Source: CAWCJL01 sp963795775 (GTDB lineage Bacteria; Acidobacteriota; Terriglobia; Terriglobales; Acidobacteriaceae). From it: a stretch of DNA of 64,000 nucleotides. The notes under the pieces are model-generated. The model saw only the letters and a list, made by a program, of their open reading frames with translations, was not told where the DNA came from and did no database searches. The stretch is taken from positions 186,001-250,000 of the forward strand of contig CAWCJL010000004.1 of the NCBI GenBank assembly GCA_963795775.1, written 5' to 3'. Positions 44,991 through 53,474 of this stretch are shown here, piece after piece. The position numbers were made by a program, and so were the translations under genes. Positions within the stretch are counted from its first letter, which is position 1. Each line of letters begins with the position of its first letter.

Positions 44991-45236
44991 TCAGGCTTCC
45001 GGCGTCCGCTTCCTATCGTACCGCGAACCCCGGCTCGAAAGCAGCAGCCGCACCGCAAAACCAGCAAGTACAACCATCACCAAAGTACGCATCTGCCCCG
45101 CTTCCATGGTGAACCAAGCCACGCCCGCAATCACCGCCAGGATGGCGATGCCGATCGCCGTTCGTCCGGGGCCGCTACCCGCACTGTCCGCCGGGATTGG
45201 CTCTTCTCCCCCGACTATCTCTATATCCCTCACCAC
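44991..45236 (-). CDS. small two-helix membrane protein
   Basis: About 81 aa from a GTG start with AGGAAG five bases upstream (a TTG at 45269 is an in-frame alternative). It begins VRDIEIVGGEEPIPADSAGS and has two hydrophobic segments (AIGIAILAVIAGVAWF and LVMVVLAGFAVRLLL), then a basic end. A further tiny ORF at 44864-44944 (GTG SSASWIAIAVALAVALG) lies downstream behind GGGAG and may encode a 26-residue membrane peptide; support for it is weak. Both lie in the gap between tRNA-Tyr and tRNA-Thr(GGT). Confidence 0.45.
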   Translation of the reverse strand: MVRDIEIVGGEEPIPADSAGSGPGRTAIGIAILAVIAGVAWFTMEAGQMRTLVMVVLAGFAVRLLLSSRGSRYDRKRTPEA

Positions 45237-45281
45237 GGCACTTCCTGACGACGACCACCCTGATTGCAATTACCAAAACTC

Positions 45282-45370
45282 TGGTGCACAGGGGAGGATT
45301 CGAACCTCCGTAGCTCGCAAGGAGCGGCAGATTTACAGTCTGCTGCCATTAACCGCTCGGCCACCTGTGC
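45282..45370 (-). tRNA. tRNA-Tyr (GTA anticodon)
   Basis: Acceptor GCACAGG pairs with CCTGTGC, then ACCA encoded. The anticodon loop CTGTAAA lies in the stem GCAGA/TCTGC. A long variable arm (class II) is present, which accounts for the 89-nt length. Confidence 0.97.
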
Positions 45371-45519
45371 ACATCCGCGGGCAACCAGCCCGCACGTCCA
45401 AATTCACCCGCACTGCCTTGTCCGGGACACCGCTCCGTTCCACTTGTCCGTACGAGAACCACTTCGATAGGAAAGCTTCAGGAAGGATTGGCGCCTGGAA
45501 ACACCTTGGAAGCGATTCT

Positions 45520-45595
45520 GGAGCTGGCGAAGGGACTTGAACCCCCGACCCTCTGATTACAAATCAGATGCTCTACCAGCTGAGCTACGCCAGCC
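45520..45595 (-). tRNA. tRNA-Thr (TGT anticodon)
   Basis: Acceptor GCTGGCG pairs with CGCCAGC, then TCCA encoded. The anticodon loop TTTGTAA lies in the stem TCTGA/TCAGA. It is the first of the tRNA-tuf array. Confidence 0.97.
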
Positions 45596-45790
45596 CAAAC
45601 AGCCTCTCGCGCCCTGTTTCCAGACACACCAAAGCGTGCTCGGGAAGCAATGCAACAAGGGCAAGCGTAGCACAGGCGGAGGGAGGCCGCAATGCAGCCT
45701 GCCCTCCGCCTTAGGTCTATCCAGGGCGGCAGTAGTGCACGATCAGTAAACGTCAGATTTTTCCGTTCAGCCCGTTCCATCCATGCTGCT

Positions 45791-47155
45791 CTACCGGGGT
45801 GCGGTGATGGCATAGGGGAGCCCGAGTCGCTGCTGCAGCATTTCACGCGTAGCTTCCGGGATGATCATGCCTGGCTGCGCACTCTCATCGGGTCCGGCAC
45901 TGTTGACATCATCGTCTCTGCACCACCTCGAATCGTCAGCATCGCTGTCGCGGTCATCCCGGCCACACGGCGTTGCCAGAAAGGCGTGGACTTCATGCGG
46001 TGCGTTCTTCTGGACGCCATAGCCTGCGATTTGCCCACGGGCATTGATCGACTCACTAATGAGCAGATACAAAGGCGAGTTCTTTGCCGCTAGCGTGTTG
46101 AGGTCCACCATCACTTTGTGTCTCCAAAGGAAGGCGCGCATGTTCCCTTTCGCATCCAGGACGAAACCGGCTATCTCGCCCCTGTCGTTCAGAGTGTGAC
46201 AACACGGGGCAACGGTCACGATACTTCCGGGGAGGGTGCCGATATCGCGCGTACCTGTGCGTCGGGTCCACAAGAAAGAGTGAATCGTGCCATCGCCCAA
46301 TTGCGAATTCCCGGAGATTTGGCCTCGGTTGTTGATGCTGCCCGCCAGATTGTTTACGTGTCCCAATCCGGGGATGAGGTGGGGCGAACCGTCCTTATCC
46401 CACAGCACCGCGTGCGCCCCAGACGGGGAAGCGGGCGGGATCGAGGTGTTGGAGCACAAGCCCGAGGTACCGACCGCCTCACCCTTCTCGTTGATGCCCC
46501 AGGCAAAGCCGACGGTGTCACCGCGGAGCGGACGAAGTTCCCGGATATCGCCATTTGGCTCCCATATCACTGCTTCGAAGCGGAGGCGTTGATCAGGCGT
46601 TGCGCATTTTGCTTCCTCATGGCGAGTCTCCGCAAATCCGACTACCTGGCCTCGATTATTGAGCCAATACGCCTGGGAGTTATTCCCGCCCAGGGTAGAA
46701 AGAGCCGTCATAACCCCGTCCTTCCAAATGGCCCCTAGACACTGCCGGTGCGTGCCGAAAGCGCAGAAGTCCTCATGTTTGGGGTCTGTCAGGAACGTGT
46801 CGGAAATGAGCGCCGATTCGCCTCTTGCATTGGGACCTCCAGCCTCGCTGTTCAATCCGGTATCGAATCCACCGAGCGTGCCGAGGTCGGTCATGTGCCC
46901 GTCGTGCCAGAGAAAGGCGGTTTGGAAGACGCCGCCGGTCTGCTTCCGGGTGGCCGCTCCTCCGGCCACATCGCCGGCATTGTTGAGGCCAGTGGCGTAG
47001 CTATATGTCCCGCCCAAGGTTCCCAGGTCCTTCACGATGTAGCGCGGGAAGTGCTTTGACTTCTCGCTGGGAGTTGCTGCCCCGCCCTGCGCGGCGGCTT
47101 GCATCGGCAGGGCCAGTGCAGCGAAAAGACTCATGGCTGTTACGGGTAAAAACAA
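45791..47155 (-). CDS. secreted HAF-repeat protein (start disrupted by an apparent frameshift)
   Basis: A 454-aa secreted protein. Repeats of the HAF type recur along it: KDLGTLGGTYSYATGLNNAG, DLGTLGGFDTG, STLGGNNSQAYWLNNRGQVV, SINNRGQISGNS and ESINARGQIAGYG; this suggests an extracellular propeller-like domain. A strong Shine-Dalgarno (GAGGAG) precedes ATG at 47168, but that frame stops after three codons (ATG AAA TCC TAG). Deleting one base there would join MKS to LFLPVTAMSLFAALALPMQA, a good signal peptide. As given, translation would need TTG at 47155 or ATG at 47134. It is divergent from the winged-helix/TPR regulator. Confidence 0.75.
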   Translation of the reverse strand: MFLPVTAMSLFAALALPMQAAAQGGAATPSEKSKHFPRYIVKDLGTLGGTYSYATGLNNAGDVAGGAATRKQTGGVFQTAFLWHDGHMTDLGTLGGFDTGLNSEAGGPNARGESALISDTFLTDPKHEDFCAFGTHRQCLGAIWKDGVMTALSTLGGNNSQAYWLNNRGQVVGFAETRHEEAKCATPDQRLRFEAVIWEPNGDIRELRPLRGDTVGFAWGINEKGEAVGTSGLCSNTSIPPASPSGAHAVLWDKDGSPHLIPGLGHVNNLAGSINNRGQISGNSQLGDGTIHSFLWTRRTGTRDIGTLPGSIVTVAPCCHTLNDRGEIAGFVLDAKGNMRAFLWRHKVMVDLNTLAAKNSPLYLLISESINARGQIAGYGVQKNAPHEVHAFLATPCGRDDRDSDADDSRWCRDDDVNSAGPDESAQPGMIIPEATREMLQQRLGLPYAITAPR

Positions 47156-47406
47156 GCTAGGATTTCATGGTGCTTCTCCTCTTTGGCTGATGTGAACGTT
47201 CAAGCTGGATCGGGCTGTCATGGCTAACAGGTCCATCGGTTCAGCACACGGATCAGAACCGGCGTCTGCTCGACGCGTCAAAGAAACCCGCTGTAACTTC
47301 TTTGTGAACCGCCAAGTAGCTGTAGCGGCGCGGGATAGCGAAACCTGTTAACAGCGCCTTTGGCCAGTGATACACTCCCCGCGAACGCTCGCCCTGGAGG
47401 CGAGGT

Positions 47407-49833
47407 ATGCAGACCCCTCTCGGCGCGATCTACCGGTTCGGCCCGTTTGAGGTGCATGCCGCTTCGAGCGAACTCCTCAAAAATGGGACGCGCACCAAGC
47501 TGCAGGAGCAGCCGTTTCGGCTACTTCTGGTGTTGCTGGAGAACGCCGGTGAAGTGGTCACCCGGACGGAACTGCGCAACCGCATCTGGCCGGAGAATAT
47601 GTTTGTCGATTTTGACAGCAGCGTCCGCGTGGCCGTTCGCAAGCTGCGGGAAGCGCTCGGCGATGATGCCGAGAAGCCCCGGTATATAGAGACGGTTCCG
47701 AAACGGGGGTATCGCTTTCTCCTGGAGGATGTGCATCCGGAAACGCCTGTCCATCACGCCGCGAACAGCGATTGCGACTCTTCGCCATCCGCGGCGATCT
47801 CGCCTATGCACGGCGGGCAGGGAACAGCGGCGAGCGCGGAAAAGCCCGGCCGCGTTCATACATGGCTGTTTTCCGTCGTCTTCGTGATTGTGGTTATTGC
47901 CGCAGCAACAGTGATGTCCCGATCCCACGTCAGACAGGTACTTACCGGGAAGGACACCGTTGTTCTTGCGGACTTCAGCAATTCCACGGGTGATCCGGTC
48001 TTTGACGAAACACTGCGGCAGGGGATCGCCGTGCAACTTGGTCAGTCACCCTTTCTCAGCCTGATTTCAGACGAACGCATCCAGCAGGTACTGCGGATGA
48101 TGGGCCGGTCAGCAGATGCACGACTGACCCCGGAGATGGCCCGGGAGTTATGCGAGCGCATCGGAAGCGCCGCCGTCCTGGAGGGCTCGATTGCAAAACT
48201 TGGGAACCAATACGTCCTCGGTCTGCGGGCGAAAGACTGTCGCAGCGGATCCGTCCTCGATGAGGAGCAGGCGCAAGCAGCACGCAAGGAGGACGTACTG
48301 CACGCGCTGGACCAGGTAGCCAGCAGATTCAGAACGCGTATCGGCGAATCGCTCGCCACCGTTGAAAAGCATTCAACCCCGCTCGCCGAGGCCACGACGC
48401 CGTCACTTGAAGCCTTGAGGGCCTACAGTGCGGGCCGGAAGGTCCACTCCTCAAATGCAAGCGCCGCCCGGTTCCTGTTTAAGCGCGCCGTTGACATCGA
48501 TCCTCAGTTCGCCACCGCATACGTGTATCTGGGGCACGTGCATGGGGAGCTTGGGGAATCCGATCTCGCGGCGGAAGCCACCAGCCAGGCCTATCGCTTA
48601 CGCAATCACGCCAGTGATGAGGAGGAACTTTTTATCACCGCCTCCTACCAGTTCCGGGTCACAGGGAATATGGAGAAGCTGCAACGGACGTGCGAGGCAT
48701 GGGTGCAGACGTATCCTCGCGAGAGGAATGCCCATCTCTTCCTCGCGGGGCATGTTTACCAGGTCCATGGCACCTATGATCTGGCCGTGGAGGAAGCCAA
48801 AAAGGCAATCGAGTTAGACCCGGACTTCGCCATTGCTTATGACACCCTTGCCTTCAGCTACGAGAACCTGGGCCGTCTGAATGAAGCTGAGCAGACCGTC
48901 CAGCAAGCTACCGCACGTAACCTGCAACTGCCTGACTTCTTTGAAAGGCGATACAACATCGCTTTTCTACGAGCAGATAAAACGGGCATGGAACGAGAGG
49001 TGGCCATGAGCCGGGGGAAATCTATTGCAGAAGATTTGATCGCCGACCAGCAGTCTTTGGCATCGGCGTATTCCGGACGTCTGCAACAGGCAAGGAGCGA
49101 ATCCCGGCAGGCGGTGAACATGGCTCAGCAGGGCGAGCATAGGGAGCGGGCAGCCTTGTACGAGGCCGGAGCTGCATTGCGGGAGGCGTTTTTCGGGAAT
49201 GCGGCTGAGGCAAGGCAGCGCGCCATGAGAGCCCTCGACCTTTCAAGAGATCGCGAGGTGGAGTATGGCGCTGCCCTTGCACTTGCGCTTTCCGGGGAAA
49301 CTGCCCAGGCTTCCGCGCTCGCGCATGATCTCGATGGCCGCTTTGGCGAGGACACGTCAGTCCAGTTCAGCTACTTGCCGGCGCTCCGTGCACGGCTCGC
49401 ATTGAACCATGGCGAACCCTCCAAAGCGATCGAGCAGCTACAAATTGCGCTTCCCTTCGATCTGGGCCAGCCGTACAGCAGGTTTCATGGTTTCTTTGGC
49501 TCTATGTATCCCGTCTACGTACGAGGCGAGGCTTACCTGGCCGCACATAAGGGCATCGAAGCCGCCGCCGAATTCCAGAAAGTTCTCGATCATCGCAGCA
49601 TCGTGGTCAGCGATCCGATCGGCGCGCTTGCGCACTTACAACTGGGCAGAGCCTACGCACTCGCAGGCGACAGTCTCCGGTCAAAGGCCGCATATCAGGA
49701 TTTCTTCACGCTCTGGGAGAATGCCGATCCCAACATTCCGATTCTGCAGCAAGCTCGGGCCGAGTACGCCAAGCAACAGCGGCCGGGTACGCCGCCTTAT
49801 CTCTCTCGGATGCGTGCTGCAGGTAGTCACTAA
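47407..49833 (+). CDS. winged-helix/TPR membrane regulator 3
   Basis: An 808-aa protein. Residues ~5-110 form an OmpR/CadC-type winged helix (VVTRTELRNRIWPENMFVDF; IETVPKRGYRFLLEDV). One membrane helix lies near 155-175 (WLFSVVFVIVVIAAATVM). A region beginning DTVVLADFSNSTGDPVFDET is typical of acidobacterial regulators of this class. The C-terminal ~450 residues are tetratricopeptide repeats (ATAYVYLGHVHGELGESDLA; AIAYDTLAFSYENLGRLNEA). It is divergent from the HAF-repeat secreted gene and repeats the architecture of the two propeller modules. Confidence 0.88.
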   Translation: MQTPLGAIYRFGPFEVHAASSELLKNGTRTKLQEQPFRLLLVLLENAGEVVTRTELRNRIWPENMFVDFDSSVRVAVRKLREALGDDAEKPRYIETVPKRGYRFLLEDVHPETPVHHAANSDCDSSPSAAISPMHGGQGTAASAEKPGRVHTWLFSVVFVIVVIAAATVMSRSHVRQVLTGKDTVVLADFSNSTGDPVFDETLRQGIAVQLGQSPFLSLISDERIQQVLRMMGRSADARLTPEMARELCERIGSAAVLEGSIAKLGNQYVLGLRAKDCRSGSVLDEEQAQAARKEDVLHALDQVASRFRTRIGESLATVEKHSTPLAEATTPSLEALRAYSAGRKVHSSNASAARFLFKRAVDIDPQFATAYVYLGHVHGELGESDLAAEATSQAYRLRNHASDEEELFITASYQFRVTGNMEKLQRTCEAWVQTYPRERNAHLFLAGHVYQVHGTYDLAVEEAKKAIELDPDFAIAYDTLAFSYENLGRLNEAEQTVQQATARNLQLPDFFERRYNIAFLRADKTGMEREVAMSRGKSIAEDLIADQQSLASAYSGRLQQARSESRQAVNMAQQGEHRERAALYEAGAALREAFFGNAAEARQRAMRALDLSRDREVEYGAALALALSGETAQASALAHDLDGRFGEDTSVQFSYLPALRARLALNHGEPSKAIEQLQIALPFDLGQPYSRFHGFFGSMYPVYVRGEAYLAAHKGIEAAAEFQKVLDHRSIVVSDPIGALAHLQLGRAYALAGDSLRSKAAYQDFFTLWENADPNIPILQQARAEYAKQQRPGTPPYLSRMRAAGSH

Positions 49834-49972
49834 GACTCACAACGTCCAGGCCCGCCCGGCAGCTCTCTTCGTGCTCCGGCTTGTGTCTCGGAGGCACCGT
49901 GTTGGGAATGGTATTCTCACTGACACGGCACCCGGAGAGTTTGGATGACTTCTCTCCTGCCATCCCACCTCC

Positions 49973-51037
49973 ATGCGACGACGAACCAGGACCACACTGC
50001 TGATCGTTGTTCTCGTGGTTGCGCTCCTGGCCGTGCTTGCCTACCTGCGCGGTAAGGCGCCGCCGGAGGCCGCGCGCATCCTTCCCGAATCCGACGGCAT
50101 CGTCTACCTCAACCTCAAGCCGCTGCGGGCCGCCACGCATTACGACCAGCATCCCGTACAGCACGACGCAGCCTACCAGCAATTCATCGATGGCACGGGC
50201 TTTGTCTTCGAGCGCGACCTCAACGAGGCCGCCTTCGCGCTGCACCGCATGTCCGACCCGCTCGGTCCGAACGGCGCGGTGGCCTTCTCCGAGGTCTTCG
50301 TCGGGCGCTTCGACGGCAAGCGCCTGACACGCTACCTGGAAACCAACAGCGCCGCGCGGGAGCTCTATGCCGGGCACACGGTTTACAGCATCCCCAGCGA
50401 AGGCCGCACGGTTCGCGTGGCCATCCTCGGCTACGACATGGTGGGTGCTTCGAACATGCCGACGCCCGAGCAGATCCACGCCATGATCGATCGGTACCGC
50501 ACCGCCGCGTTGCCCTTTTCCGGCTCCTCGGTGCTAGCCCAGTATTACGGCCAGGTACCCGCGCTTTCGCTGGCCTGGGGCATCGGCAAGATCACCCTGC
50601 CGTTGTGGAGCGATGGCGGCCCGACCATCTTCGGCATGCGCATTCCCATCAGCGTGGATACCGCATTTGTGGCCTCGTTGCGCTGGCTGGGAGTGCTCAA
50701 GCTGCGGGTCGAGGAGATTGCGCCGAACCGCGATGCGGCAGCCGCCACCGCCAGCACGGCACGCGCACTCGCCGGACTGTTCGCGACGGCGGAGAGCGCG
50801 CTGCCTGCCTCCCCTGGCAACGCCGGCATCCGGGAACTGCTGAAGAGCCTGGACGTGCAGCAGAAGGGCGACCGCGTGGTGCTGACTGCGACACTTCCGG
50901 GTGGGCTGCTGGATAGTTTGGTCACACCGGCGAGCACGATGGCCGCCCCTGGAAAGCGGCGCCGCACCCGAGACGCCTCCCTCGGCCCCCGCACCTCCGG
51001 CTCCGCCAGCGCCCGCAGTGCGGCATCACCGGGGTAA
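49973..51037 (+). CDS. membrane-anchored protein of unknown function
   Basis: A 354-aa protein with an N-terminal signal anchor (TLLIVVLVVALLAVLAYL) and an outer part that reads ILPESDGIVYLNLKPLRAAT and NEAAFALHRMSDPLGPNGAV, a domain seen in other acidobacterial anchored proteins. The C-terminus is Arg/Ser-rich and probably disordered. No enzyme motif. It is followed by the sugar dehydrogenase gene on the same strand. Confidence 0.65.
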   Translation: MRRRTRTTLLIVVLVVALLAVLAYLRGKAPPEAARILPESDGIVYLNLKPLRAATHYDQHPVQHDAAYQQFIDGTGFVFERDLNEAAFALHRMSDPLGPNGAVAFSEVFVGRFDGKRLTRYLETNSAARELYAGHTVYSIPSEGRTVRVAILGYDMVGASNMPTPEQIHAMIDRYRTAALPFSGSSVLAQYYGQVPALSLAWGIGKITLPLWSDGGPTIFGMRIPISVDTAFVASLRWLGVLKLRVEEIAPNRDAAAATASTARALAGLFATAESALPASPGNAGIRELLKSLDVQQKGDRVVLTATLPGGLLDSLVTPASTMAAPGKRRRTRDASLGPRTSGSASARSAASPG

Positions 51038-51137
51038 GACGCTGCGGCCCACCCCGCGGTAGACCCCTGAGCCCAAGTTCCCATCCAAGCTAATTACAGC
51101 CGCAAAACTGTCTCCTCCGCACGGCTTTGGAGCATCG

Positions 51138-52526
51138 ATGACACTTCGCACTTCTCTTATTCGCACCCCGGTTCTGTTCTGCGGGGCGGCGCTTGTGTTG
51201 GCTGCCGCCGCCTGGGCGCAGACCGACACCCAGGTCATTACCGGCAAGGCTGCATTTTCCGACTACTCCCAGCAGCATCCCGGGGTGGAACGCAAGATCA
51301 CGGTCGCCGACCTGCCGCAGCCGTATGCCACCAAGTCCGTGGACAACGGCCCGCGCCTGGTGCCGCGTCCGGAGCACGCGTGGCCGGAGGCTCCGGCAGG
51401 CTTCAAGGTCGAGCTCTACACCCATGACGTCAGCGATCCGCGGCTGATACGGACCGCGCCCAATGGCGATCTGTTCGTGGTGGAAAGCGAGCCCAATCAC
51501 GAGTCCGACAACGGCACGGTGAAGGTCTATCGCGGCGTGGGTCCGGATGGAAAACCGCAGAAGTCGGAGACCTTTGCCACCGGGCTGAAGCAGCCCTTCG
51601 GGCTGGCGTTCTATCCGTTGGGGCCGAACCCCAAGTGGGTCTACATCGGCAACACGGATTCCGTGGTGCGCTTCCCTTACCAGAACGGCGACATGAAGGC
51701 CCGCGGGGCGCAGCAGGTCATGGTGGACAACCTGCCCGGCGGCGGGCGCCTGCGCGGCGGTGGCCACTGGACGCGGGATGTGGTCTTTTCCAAAGATGGT
51801 ACCCGGATGTTTGTCTCGGTCGGGTCCCGCTCGAACGACGACGACACGGACAACAACCCTGCCGAAATCCACAGGGCGGACGTGCTTGAATACACGCCGG
51901 AAGGCAAGTTCGTGAAGGTATACGCGTGGGGCATCCGCAATTGTGTGGGGGAGGCGATCAATCCCGTCACCGGGCAGCTCTGGTGCTCCACTAATGAACG
52001 TGACGGTCTCGGTGACAATCTCGTGCCCGACTACATCACTCACGTGCAAGAGGGCGGCTTCTACGGCTGGCCGTGGTACTACATGGGAAATCACCAGGAC
52101 CCGCGGCAGCAGGGCAAGCATCCTGAGCTGGCCACAAAGGTGCTCGTGCCGGACGTGCTGCTGCAGCCGCATAACGCCTCGCTCGAGATGACCTTCTACG
52201 AGGGCTCGCAGTTCCCGGCGCAGTACAAGGGAGACGCCTTCGCCGCCGAGCACGGCTCGTGGAACAAGGCCAAACGCACGGGCTATGAAGTGATCGACGT
52301 GCCCATGAAAAACGGGCACGCGACCGGCGCGTACCAGGACTTCCTCACCGGATTCGTAACGCCGCAGGGTGATGTGTGGGGACGCCCGGTGGGCGTCACG
52401 GTGGCAAAAGACGGCTCTCTGTTCGTCAGCGATGATGGATCGAATTCCATCTGGCACGTCAGCTACACCGGCGATACGAAAGCCGGTGCGACGAAAGCCG
52501 CGACGGATTCCGGTCACGGAAAGTAA
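51138..52526 (+). CDS. PQQ-type sugar (sorbosone/glucose) dehydrogenase, secreted
   Basis: A 462-aa exported six-bladed propeller enzyme. A signal peptide (LFCGAALVLAAAAWAQ) precedes the family body: FKVELYTHDVSDPRLIRTAP, FGLAFYPLGPNPKWVYIGN, RDVVFSKDGTRMFVSVGSRS and WGIRNCVGEAINPVTGQLW, then RPVGVTVAKDGSLFVSDDGS. It oxidises a sugar or sugar aldehyde in the periplasm and would pass electrons through PQQ. No PQQ synthesis genes are in the window. The small membrane protein gene at 52631 follows and may belong to it. Confidence 0.85.
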   Translation: MTLRTSLIRTPVLFCGAALVLAAAAWAQTDTQVITGKAAFSDYSQQHPGVERKITVADLPQPYATKSVDNGPRLVPRPEHAWPEAPAGFKVELYTHDVSDPRLIRTAPNGDLFVVESEPNHESDNGTVKVYRGVGPDGKPQKSETFATGLKQPFGLAFYPLGPNPKWVYIGNTDSVVRFPYQNGDMKARGAQQVMVDNLPGGGRLRGGGHWTRDVVFSKDGTRMFVSVGSRSNDDDTDNNPAEIHRADVLEYTPEGKFVKVYAWGIRNCVGEAINPVTGQLWCSTNERDGLGDNLVPDYITHVQEGGFYGWPWYYMGNHQDPRQQGKHPELATKVLVPDVLLQPHNASLEMTFYEGSQFPAQYKGDAFAAEHGSWNKAKRTGYEVIDVPMKNGHATGAYQDFLTGFVTPQGDVWGRPVGVTVAKDGSLFVSDDGSNSIWHVSYTGDTKAGATKAATDSGHGK

Positions 52527-52630
52527 CGCCACGGGCGCCGAGAAGTGACACTTCGGCGCCCTCGCCGCATCCGACAAAATGCATCACGAACACTTCACCG
52601 TCGATTCAACGGATCAAGAGGAGCAGCATT

Positions 52631-52789
52631 ATGAATTGGTTTAGCTACGTCCTGGGCGGCGTTCTGCTGGGCACAGCCGTGTATCTCATCCTGCGCGAGG
52701 GAGAGGGCAGCCGCGGAAACCAGCCACCGGTCACCGAGTTGGCCCACCAATTGGAACAGGCCTGGTCGGACCACCACACCACCGCCTGA
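52631..52789 (+). CDS. 52-aa single-pass membrane protein
   Basis: Starts MNWFSYVLGGVLLGTAVYLI after AAGAGGAGC at 52617, a clear ribosome-binding site. One membrane helix is followed by a charged soluble tail (LREGEGSRGNQ; ELAHQLEQAW). It is too short for most gene callers. It lies ~105 bp after the sugar dehydrogenase. Function unknown. Confidence 0.65.
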   Translation: MNWFSYVLGGVLLGTAVYLILREGEGSRGNQPPVTELAHQLEQAWSDHHTTA

Positions 52790-52923
52790 TTCCGCACTTC
52801 TCCACGTCGATGCCCCAGGCTGCACCCGCCTGGGGCCGCCTTGCGCGTGGGCGTCAGGCAAATGCCCGCTGCGCAAGGCGCCGCATGCGGCCCATCGTAT
52901 ACTGCCAGCATCGCGGAGGTCGT

Positions 52924-53436
52924 ATGGCCACCACCTCGCCGGGTCTTGCCATCGAACAGTATCTACACACTGCGTATAGCCCAGACTGCGACTACATCGA
53001 CGGCGAGATCGAGGAGCGCAACTTGGGCGAGTTGGACCACGCTTACCTTCAATCGTTACTGGATCGCTGGTTTGGCAAGCATGAACAGGAATGGGGGCTG
53101 CGTTCCGCGGTCGAACTCCGCGTCCGCGTGTCCCCCACCCGCGTGCGCGTTCCCGATGTAACGCTTCTTTCGCGCAGCGCTCCCCGCGAGCAGGTCATTA
53201 CACATCCTCCGCTCGCTGTCGTCGAAGTGCTTTCTCCGGAAGATCGCTTCAGCCGCTACCAGGAACGCCTTGCCGATTACCGCGCTATGGGCGTCCGAGC
53301 GATCTGGGTGATCGATCCCGCTTCACGCAAGGGCTATGACTGCAGCACCGGTAGTTGGATCGAGAAAACGGACTTCAATATCGAGGGCACTCCTATCGTG
53401 CTCTCGCTCCCCGCTCTGTTTGCTCAATTCGAGTAG
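52924..53436 (+). CDS. Uma2-family (DUF820) PD-(D/E)XK nuclease-like protein
   Basis: A 170-aa protein starting MATTSPGLAIEQYLHTAYSP. It has the core of Uma2 proteins: RVRVPDVTLLSRSAP, with the catalytic aspartate, then PPLAVVEVLSPEDRF with the glutamate, and YRAMGVRAIWVIDPASR. The start is the ATG that begins the conserved part. Function in the cell unknown; members are frequent in cyanobacteria and acidobacteria. Confidence 0.85.
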   Translation: MATTSPGLAIEQYLHTAYSPDCDYIDGEIEERNLGELDHAYLQSLLDRWFGKHEQEWGLRSAVELRVRVSPTRVRVPDVTLLSRSAPREQVITHPPLAVVEVLSPEDRFSRYQERLADYRAMGVRAIWVIDPASRKGYDCSTGSWIEKTDFNIEGTPIVLSLPALFAQFE

Positions 53437-53474
53437 TGCACATGTGACCTATGCGCGATTTCCAAAGCTCTTTA

